Assembly: GCF_900176205.1 (NCBI RefSeq) | Contig: NZ_LT859959.1 | Location: 1,116,001-1,180,000, forward strand | Length of the DNA stretch: 64,000 nt | Source of the DNA: Bradyrhizobium sp. ORS 285 | GTDB lineage: Bacteria > Pseudomonadota > Alphaproteobacteria > Rhizobiales > Xanthobacteraceae | Direction: 5' to 3' | Shown: positions 57,671 through 64,000 of the stretch, piece after piece | How positions within the stretch are numbered: the first letter of the stretch is position 1 | Layout: every line of letters starts with the position of its first letter | Program-made: the position numbers and the translations under genes | Notes under the pieces: model-generated | Database searches by the model: none | What the model was told of the DNA's origin: nothing | What the model saw: the letters and a program-made list of their open reading frames with translations, nothing else

Positions 57671-59443
57671 AGCAATTCGATGTGAAATCCCCTTGGGAGT
57701 GGATAGCCATCGCTCGAACTCCGCCGGCCCCATAGGCTTCGCGAATAGGTAGCCTTGTGCTTCATCACATCCAAGCTCACGTAGTAGCTCCGCGACATCA
57801 GCGGTCTCGACTCCTTCACCAACCACCCGATAACCGAGTTCATGCGACAGCGTGATCATGGAGTTAACCAACGACTTTGGTTTTCTGCCTGTCCCAAGCT
57901 CTTTGATAAAAGACCGGTCGATCTTCACGACATCAATGGGGAGCCGTTGAAGGTAGGACAAACTGCTATGTCCCGTCCCAAAATCGTCGATGGCGAGCCG
58001 TATGCCGGTGGAACGTAGAGCGCTCAGCTGCCACATGGCGCGCTCACCGTCTCGCATAACCGCGCTCTCGGTAAGCTCCAATTCGAGGAACTGCGGGCGA
58101 ACGCGGTGCTTCAGCAACAGCAGCTGAACGCGCTGAACGAGATCTGACTCCTCGAGATTCGTCGCAGAAAGATTGACTGAAAGTGTCAGCTGTCGGCCGC
58201 TAGCGTGCCAATATCCGAGTTGCCGTATCGCGCTTTTGAGCACCCAATCGCTGGTTTCTCGGGCCAGCGTCGTCTGCTCAACGATCGGGATGAACTCACT
58301 CGGCGGGACCGGGCCCAATTGGGGATGGCTCCACCGCATGAGAGCCTCAGCGCCGGAACAGTCTCCGGTGTTCATGTCAATGCGGGGTTGAAACAAGAGG
58401 TGAAACTGATTCCCGCCCTCGTGCAGAGCCACCCCGAAGTCTTTCAAAATCGCGAAGCGTCGTACATGGACTTGATCTTCTTCAGGCGAATACTTCCTCA
58501 CCGCATTCAGCGATCTGCGTGCCTCCAGCGCAGCGCTGTGCGCCATCCTCAGGATAGCCAAAGGCTCGGTCTCCCTCGGGCGGAATGGCGCAAGGCCGAT
58601 AGAGGCCGTCTTCAGAAAGCTGCCAGTCGATCCTTTGGCTATTCTGTCGAGAAAGTCCTGTAAACGTGTCTGATACTCGGATGGGTCCACATCAGGAGGC
58701 GCGAGGAAGGCGAATTGCGTTGCACCGACGTGATAGGCTGTCCGACTTGAACCAAGCGCTTCGCGGACCAGTCGAGCAGCGACGCGAACAATATCATCTA
58801 TGTAGCCAGCGCCCATGACGCGCGTGCCGCTACTGATTTGCTCATCCCTCGCCAGATCGACGAGAACAGCGATGTGTTGCGTATTGTTGTGGTCCCGTGC
58901 GAGATCCATCAGATCTTCGAAAAACTGGAGGCGGTTCGGGAGGCCGCTGACTGGGTCGATCCGGCCAAAGGCGTGTTGCAGCTCGATCTGTGCCATCACC
59001 ATCTCGGCCATGTCTTTCAATGCCGTAAGCTCAGATTTTAATACTGCTCTAGGCTTTACACCGAGAACGCACAGGGCGCCCAGTCCATGGCCATCACGCG
59101 TGATAAGAGGCGCACCAGCGTAAAACCGGATTCCCTGTTCGGCCAATGGGCTTGTTGAATAGCGCGGGTGTTCCATCAGGTCGGGAACGACGACCACGCT
59201 AGCGGTCTCGGCAACTTCCGCGCAAGGCGCTTTGTCGCGCGGGATCGAGTCGTGTTGAACTCCGATTCGTGACTTGAACCACTGCCTATCGCTATCGGTC
59301 AGGGATACGGCGGCAATCGGGAGTTCGAAGAGCTTGCTGGCTGTACGCGTTATTCGATCGAACGTTTCGCTTGGTGGCGTATCGAGCAACCGGAGCCGCG
59401 TGAGAGCGTCGAGTCGTTGTGCTTCGTTATATTGCGCGGTCAT
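57665..59443 (-). CDS. GAF-GGDEF-EAL protein with degenerate GGDEF; probable c-di-GMP phosphodiesterase
   Basis: 592 residues from ATG 59443. GAF domain about 20-155, GGDEF-like domain about 160-325 and EAL domain about 330-585. The GGDEF signature is GATQF (240-244), so cyclase activity is not expected; such domains often bind GTP to regulate. The EAL domain keeps its key residues: EALMR (366-370), LELELTESAVM, AIDDFGTGHSSL, DVVKIDRSFI and GEGVET. It would hydrolyse c-di-GMP in the cytosol, controlled by a ligand of the GAF domain. The longer frame to 59743 lacks homology before MTAQYNEAQRLDAL, so the shorter start is used. Confidence 0.88.
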   Translation of the reverse strand: MTAQYNEAQRLDALTRLRLLDTPPSETFDRITRTASKLFELPIAAVSLTDSDRQWFKSRIGVQHDSIPRDKAPCAEVAETASVVVVPDLMEHPRYSTSPLAEQGIRFYAGAPLITRDGHGLGALCVLGVKPRAVLKSELTALKDMAEMVMAQIELQHAFGRIDPVSGLPNRLQFFEDLMDLARDHNNTQHIAVLVDLARDEQISSGTRVMGAGYIDDIVRVAARLVREALGSSRTAYHVGATQFAFLAPPDVDPSEYQTRLQDFLDRIAKGSTGSFLKTASIGLAPFRPRETEPLAILRMAHSAALEARRSLNAVRKYSPEEDQVHVRRFAILKDFGVALHEGGNQFHLLFQPRIDMNTGDCSGAEALMRWSHPQLGPVPPSEFIPIVEQTTLARETSDWVLKSAIRQLGYWHASGRQLTLSVNLSATNLEESDLVQRVQLLLLKHRVRPQFLELELTESAVMRDGERAMWQLSALRSTGIRLAIDDFGTGHSSLSYLQRLPIDVVKIDRSFIKELGTGRKPKSLVNSMITLSHELGYRVVGEGVETADVAELLRELGCDEAQGYLFAKPMGPAEFERWLSTPKGISHRIAS

Positions 59444-59725
59444 AGTCGCTCCAGACGATGGTGTCCGGGCGAAATACGTACGCCAAATGTGAAAGGTCCA
59501 ATGAAAATCGCGCGAAGCGTGCAACGGTGCCTCGCATCTATCGAATAGACCTAGTGATTGGTTAAGCAGCCGGACAGCCGCGATGGTGCTATGGCACGCT
59601 GAGTCTTGTCGGCGTGATGGTTTTTTGCCGTTTGCCAGTCTTCTGGCTAGATACTGCTCCATCTGGTCAACCGCCTTTACCAACGCAAGTCGGGGATGGT
59701 CGCCATAAAACTGTCGGTCGGCGAA

Positions 59726-60209
59726 AGCTACCTGGTCAATCACAAGAAGCTGTTCCGGCTGTACCGGGAGGAACGGCTCACGGTGCGCCGCAGAGGTGGC
59801 CGCAAGCGGGCCCTCGGCACACGTGCGCCGATGACGGTGCCGCTGCTCCCGAATGATCGCTGGTCGCTCGACTTTGTGTCGGATCAGATGACCGACGGCC
59901 GGCGCTTCCGTATCCTGACCGTGGTCGACGACTGCGCCCGCGAGTGCCTGGCGCTGGTGGCCGACACCTCACTCTCGGGCGCCCGGGTCGTTCGGGAGCT
60001 GGACCGGCTGGTCGCCGAGCTCGGCAAGCCCAGGATGGTGGTGAGCGACAACGGCAGCGAGCTCACCAGCAATGCCATCCTGACATAGGCCGATCAGAGC
60101 TGTGTCGCCTGGCACTACATCGAGCCGGGCAAACCCATGCAGAACGCCTTCATCGAGAGCTTCAACGACCGCCTGCGGGATGAACTTCTGAATGAGACGC
60201 TGTTCACCT
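59726..60209 (+). pseudogene. IS3 element B orfB fragment, copy 3
   Basis: It matches the middle of orfB of element B from [17 protein letters not shown] to [20 protein letters not shown]. The Trp codon is a stop in ILT-stop-ADQS, and both ends are missing. IS3 element A copy c begins at its right edge. The 59444-59725 stretch before it shows no gene. Confidence 0.85.
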
Positions 60210-61293
60210 TGACCTGCCCCTAAGAACTTCCTCCAGAAGGATTTAGAGTCCGCCCTGACGATGCAGTGAGGCCGAATTTTAGACCACCCAGAACTAGAGT
60301 TTTGCGCCCTGATCACGGTGGCGGGCCGGTTGCGCCATCGTGGTTTTGCAGCAGAATCGGCGGTTTGTTGCCGATCGCGCCGTGCGGCCGTTCTTCGTTG
60401 TAGTACCTGCGCCAAGTCTCCACTTTTTCCTCGGCATCCGCAAGCGTCAGGAACCAATGGGCATTGAGACATTCCTCCCGGAAGCGTCCGTTGAACGCCT
60501 TGATGAAAGCATTGTCCGTCGGCTTGCCGGCCCTGGAGAAGTCCAGCGTGACGCCGCGCTGATACGCCCAGACGTCGAGATCGCGCGACACGAACTCGGT
60601 GCCTTGATCGACACGGATCGTTGCCGGGAATCCCACTTCATCGCGGACCCCTTCCAGTATCTCCACGACATCGGTGCCGCGGAAAGTGAACCGCGGTGTC
60701 AGCGCTGGCGAGAATCGGGAGAAGATGTCGACGATCGTGAGCACCCGTAGCTTACGTCCGGTTGCCAGCTGATCGTGGACGAAGTCCATCGCCCAGGTCT
60801 CGTTTGTTTCGAGGGCTGCCTGGTCGGAGCGACGGGATCTGTAGTGGTAGGTCGACCTGTCGAACTCCAGGGCGTCGCAGGCCCTGCGGATCGACACCTG
60901 CCACTTGCCGCAGACCTCGTCGACGAGCTTGCGCTTCCGACCAGGCTTCACAGCTTTCGGCGGATCATGTCCTGCAGCATCTCCTTGTCGAGCGACAGAT
61001 CGGCCACCAGCTTCCTCAGCTTGCCGTTCTCGTCCTCGAGCTGCTTCAGCCGCCGCATCTCGGTCGGCAGCAGCCCGTCGTACTTCTTCTTCCAACTGAA
61101 ATAGGTCGCTGGGCTGATCTCGGCCTTGCGGCAGATGTCCGTGACCGGCACTCCGTCGTTGCCCTGCTTCAGATGAACGCCTTCTGGGCGTACGAAAACT
61201 TCGAGGCCTTCATCGTCTTCCGCTCTTCCCAGCCGGGGAATCGGCAGCGCAAGACTCTAGCCAAAAATGGTCCAGTTTCCCGGCCTCAGATCA
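60210..61293 (-). mobile_element. IS3-family element A, copy c, internally deleted
   Basis: Ends as in the other copies, left end slightly diverged (TGACCTGCCCCTAAG). About 200 bases of orfB between SRRSDQAALE and NETWAMDFVHDQ are deleted in frame, which removes the HTH_21 region. Carries orfA at 60948-61151. Confidence 0.88.
60313..60975 (-). pseudogene. IS3 element A orfB with in-frame deletion
   Basis: The catalytic core (TIRVDQGTEFVSRDLDV, FIKAFNGRFREECLN) is kept, but the DNA-binding part upstream is missing, so the transposase is probably inactive. The frame remains open up to 61095. Confidence 0.8.
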
Positions 61294-61469
61294 CCCCATC
61301 CCTAGTCGGCGTCGACACCAACGAATAAATAGACAAGATTGGCGAGCTATTGATCGTTTAACTTATCAACGACGACCTTAAGCTTTGTCGCGCTTTCAAT
61401 TGCATCCTTCATAGCCCCAGGCTTTGTGCGAGGCGGGACCAGCAATAGTGCCCAGATGACTTCCGCCTC

Positions 61470-61615
61470 CATTGACCGAAGCGGCGCTCCGCGCCAAGGA
61501 AGCTCAGGGCGAAATTGATGACTACGCACAACTCCTCAAGGCGCGTCCTAGTGCTGCTTGCGTTCTCGCTCCTAGCGACTTCCCTGGCAGCTTGCCAGAG
61601 GACGGCGAGCGTTAG
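61470..61615 (+). pseudogene. Prophage Rz-like (inner spanin) C-terminal fragment
   Basis: The frame reads LTEAALRAKEAQGEIDDYAQ LLKARPSAACVLAPSDFPGS up to TAG 61613-61615. It overlaps, in another frame, the lipoprotein ORF that follows. An inner spanin whose tail contains the start of an outer spanin lipoprotein is the usual phage Rz/Rz1 layout. The N-terminal half is missing beyond the IS3 element. Confidence 0.35.
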
Positions 61616-61817
61616 GCCATCGCCGAGCTTCACCATGTCGCACGAGTCGGCACTCGTGCTCGACGAAGTGCCCGCTCCAAGGATCAAGCCCTGCGACAAC
61701 GCTCGCGTGGCTTGGCGTTGGCAGCTGGCCGCCCGGATCGAGGCCAATCATCGGCTTCGTGTCTCCCGCTCAAACGTGCGCGACGAGGGCCTCAAAGCAT
61801 CGGCTATAGCCAAATGA
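61518..61817 (+). CDS. Small lipoprotein, Rz1-like (outer spanin candidate)
   Basis: A 99-residue protein from ATG 61518 with a lipoprotein signal (RVLVLLAFSLLATSLAAC, lipobox LAAC) and a Pro-rich mature start (RPSPSFTM). It begins inside the Rz-like frame and ends with ATGA shared with the next ORF. The nested arrangement suggests a phage lysis cassette; sequence alone does not prove it. Confidence 0.4.
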   Translation: MTTHNSSRRVLVLLAFSLLATSLAACQRTASVRPSPSFTMSHESALVLDEVPAPRIKPCDNARVAWRWQLAARIEANHRLRVSRSNVRDEGLKASAIAK

Positions 61818-62130
61818 TCCCGATCCCTGAATGGCTCATTGGCATTCTTGGCACCGCGTAGGGGAAGGTCATCGGCCTTCTGATCTGCAGCGCGGTGTCG
61901 CTCACGAATAACGAGGCGTCGGCGAAGGCCGGACAGGCGATTGCCAACGAGGCAAAGGCGGCTGCCGCCGAAGCTCAACGGCTTGCCGCCGCGACCGATC
62001 GGGACCTTGCGCAATTCGCGAGAAGGTCGCGCAGGAATACGCCACGGCACAACTGATCGATCGGCTCGAAGAGCGGCTGGCGCGATCCTTAGATTGTATC
62101 AGCGAGCCGTTCGACAAATTCCTCGCGTAG
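61814..62130 (+). pseudogene. Phage-associated small protein, broken
   Basis: It starts MIPIPEWLIGILGTA, then a TAG stop (61859), one hydrophobic stretch (VIGLLICSAVSL), an Ala-rich coiled coil (AGQAIANEAKAAAAEAQRLA) and, after a frameshift near 62020, EKVAQEYATAQLIDRLEERL up to 62130. Overlap with the preceding lipoprotein (ATGA) indicates one old operon. Function unknown. Confidence 0.4.
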
Positions 62131-62342
62131 ATTGCTAGTCTGTGAACGCCCTGGACGGGTATAAGCATCTTAGGCCGCCTATGAAATTTCGGACACTCGC
62201 GGACGCGAGACAAATGTGCCTAAACTATAAGCTGTAATCCGCAGTTATACGGTTCCGCGTTTTGGGGCATCGTTAAGAGAAAGTTGTTTTACTCATTGAG
62301 AGTTGGGGTGAGATCTCGTCGAATTTGTGTGGAGCACAGGTA

Positions 62343-64000
62343 GTGAAGCTGTTAGAAAATATCAAGATCGTCTGGAAGGTGAGTCTTATTGTTGCTGTTC
62401 TCGGCGCCGCGCTTGTGGGCATCGTGATATACAGCACTGTGCAGCTAGGGCGGACGGTCGAGGACTTTTCTGGATTGATATCAGATCTGTCGGCAAATCT
62501 TGGCCTCGTCCGCGCTCAGCGTCGCGTCGAAACGTACCATGGGGCCCTTTACGCGTTGCTAACTGAAGTCACAGATGAAGCAAACGCTCGGCGCATGAAA
62601 ATTGCGGTTGAGGCGCGCGACGGCACCGCTGGTTTGTTGGAAATGGCGGCAAAAGACAGTGCAGTTCAAGCGAGTGAGATCCGAAACTTTGCCTCGCGTT
62701 TTAAGGTGGTATTTGCTGCGTGTGATCCAAGCTTGGTCGCCGCGTCAAAGTCGACGACCGCTGAAGAGAATGCCAAAGTTGGAGACCGTGTTCGCAAAGA
62801 TTGCGACCCCGTCGTTGACAACTTGCTCAATGATATTCGTGCATTTTCACTTGTGATGATCAATCGAGTAAACAAGCAACGTGAGGCTGCCAGGGGCGAG
62901 GTCGCTGCGACTATGCGCAACGTGATCATGGTCGGCGGACTAGCCCTTCTGCTCGGTGTTGTGGCTGCGTTGTTCATTGGCCTGAAGTCGATGTCGGGTC
63001 CGATCGTGCGGCTTAAGGCCGCGATGGAGCGGCTGGCCAACAATGATCTTACAACGGTCGTGCCGGATACGGCTCGCCGTGACGAGATCGGTGACATGGC
63101 TAAAACCGTAGAGGTGTTTAAGACTAACGGACTCGAAGTGGCCCGTCTGAAGCAGGCTCAAGAACAGGCCGAGCGGGCCGGGGTCGAACAGCGCCGCCGC
63201 GATATGCTCGAGCTCGCAAACCGGTTTGAGCAGGCCGTGGAAGGCATCGTCAATACCGTCTCATCGGCGTCGTCGCAGCTTGAGGCATCCGCTGGTAGTC
63301 TCAGCACGACGGCGGAGCGGTCTCGGGAGCTGTCGACCACGGTTTCCGCGGCTACCGAAGAAGCGTCGACCAACGTCCAGTCGGTGGCGTCCGCCACCGA
63401 GGAACTGTCGTCCTCCGTGACGGAGATTAGCCGCCAGGTTCAGGAGTCGGCCCGGATGGCAAACGACGCGGTCGGGCAGGCCCGCAAGACCAACGAGCAG
63501 GTGGCGGAGTTGTCGAAAGCAGCGGGCCGCATCGGTGATGTGGTCGAGCTCATCAACACGATCGCTGGGCAGACCAATCTACTTGCGCTGAACGCCACGA
63601 TTGAGGCAGCGCGTGCCGGCGAGGCCGGCCGTGGTTTTGCCGTGGTTGCAACCGAGGTAAAGGCGCTGGCTGAGCAAACGGCGAAGGCGACCGGAGAGAT
63701 CGGTCAGCAGATCGGCAGCATCCAGGCGGCTACCCATGAATCGGTCGATGCAATCAAGGCGATATCGACTACGATCGAGAAGCTCTCCGAGATCGCCTCG
63801 GCGATCGCTGCCGCCGTGGAACAACAGGGGGCTGCGACGCAGGAAATTTCCCGTAACGTCCAGCAGGCCGCTGCTGGTACGCATCAGGTTTCGGTGAACG
63901 TAAGTCAAGTGCAGCGCGGAGCTTCTGAGACCGGTTCCGCTTCCGGCCAGGTGCTGTCGGCGGCAAAATCATTGGCGCGGGACAGTGAAAGGCTGAAGGC
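62343..64000 (+). CDS. Methyl-accepting chemotaxis protein, 3' partial
   Basis: The frame starts at GTG 62343 ([20 protein letters not shown]) with GGAG 8 bases upstream and is open to the window's end (more than 550 codons). First membrane helix at about residues 11-33, a helical periplasmic domain of roughly 160 residues, second helix at about 195-215, a HAMP domain ([20 protein letters not shown]) and the signalling domain with the conserved hairpin ([40 protein letters not shown]). It senses an unidentified signal and controls CheA and flagellar rotation. The gene lies beyond the last IS element seen. Confidence 0.93.
   Translation, partial: MKLLENIKIVWKVSLIVAVLGAALVGIVIYSTVQLGRTVEDFSGLISDLSANLGLVRAQRRVETYHGALYALLTEVTDEANARRMKIAVEARDGTAGLLEMAAKDSAVQASEIRNFASRFKVVFAACDPSLVAASKSTTAEENAKVGDRVRKDCDPVVDNLLNDIRAFSLVMINRVNKQREAARGEVAATMRNVIMVGGLALLLGVVAALFIGLKSMSGPIVRLKAAMERLANNDLTTVVPDTARRDEIGDMAKTVEVFKTNGLEVARLKQAQEQAERAGVEQRRRDMLELANRFEQAVEGIVNTVSSASSQLEASAGSLSTTAERSRELSTTVSAATEEASTNVQSVASATEELSSSVTEISRQVQESARMANDAVGQARKTNEQVAELSKAAGRIGDVVELINTIAGQTNLLALNATIEAARAGEAGRGFAVVATEVKALAEQTAKATGEIGQQIGSIQAATHESVDAIKAISTTIEKLSEIASAIAAAVEQQGAATQEISRNVQQAAAGTHQVSVNVSQVQRGASETGSASGQVLSAAKSLARDSERLK

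Noticed and set aside
58185..58207. GTCAGCTGTCGGCCGCTAGC as a tts box
   Set aside because: It lies inside the EAL-domain gene, antisense to it, and no gene starts downstream on that strand.
62327..62566. Short plus-strand frame at the start of the chemotaxis receptor
   Set aside because: Out of frame with the receptor, which is open from GTG 62343 to the window end and carries HAMP and signalling motifs.

Overview
The window looks like a Bradyrhizobium-type alphaproteobacterium at the junction between ordinary chromosome and a symbiosis island. Bases 1 to about 12,190 are GC-rich, tightly packed and free of insertion sequences. Beyond that point the DNA is a patchwork of insertion sequences (IS256, IS3, IS66, IS21, IS630, IS1182, IS481 and IS701 types, many nested or decayed). 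Genes of a rhizobial type III secretion system (T3SS) and its effectors lie among them. The junction carries the 3' half of a CAT-anticodon tRNA on the minus strand (12187-12236). This is what an integrase leaves behind when an island enters the 3' end of a tRNA gene, and its orientation puts the island to the right.

Left arm: a hybrid histidine kinase (5' end outside the window); a catabolic operon at 1667-6130 (COG4091-type dehydrogenase with SAF domain, aldehyde dehydrogenase, carboxymuconolactone decarboxylase-like protein, 3-hydroxyisobutyrate dehydrogenase-like protein); a decayed initiator-tRNA copy with an intact terminator; two overlapping Tat-exported amidohydrolases; and a DHA2-type MFS exporter.

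Island, 12.2-29 kb: IS256 and IS481 debris; a 1253-residue NopD-like effector with a C-terminal SUMO-protease domain; an IS66 inserted in an IS3; a dead IstB; a trehalose-6-phosphate synthase with an unusual N-terminal extension and a candidate tts box; then IS21 and IS3 remnants. 29.3-34.1 kb: a leftward T3SS operon nopC-nopA-sctD-sctX?-sctY-sctV behind a clear tts box. 34-45 kb: IS elements. 45.5-47.3 kb: nopE, with two self-cleaving DUF1521 domains, a tts box and a terminator. 47.4-53.3 kb: IS remnants around a ruined defence-like cluster (membrane protein, TIR-like protein, Abi-like protein). 53.8-54.1 kb: a tts box followed by a small unknown ORF. 54.1-61.3 kb: IS3 copies, one interrupted by a complete IS256, an outer-membrane efflux lipoprotein cut by IS3, and a GAF-GGDEF-EAL protein with a dead GGDEF motif. 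61.3-64 kb: a spanin-like prophage scrap and a chemotaxis receptor that runs off the window.

The common theme of the island part is the TtsI/tts-box type III regulon. Three boxes are convincing (nopC, nopE, the small ORF at 53875), one is plausible (the trehalose-6-phosphate synthase) and one is weak (the NopD-like gene). The remaining secretion-machine genes (rhcC, J, N, Q, R, S, T, U) and ttsI are not in this window, so the machine must be completed elsewhere.
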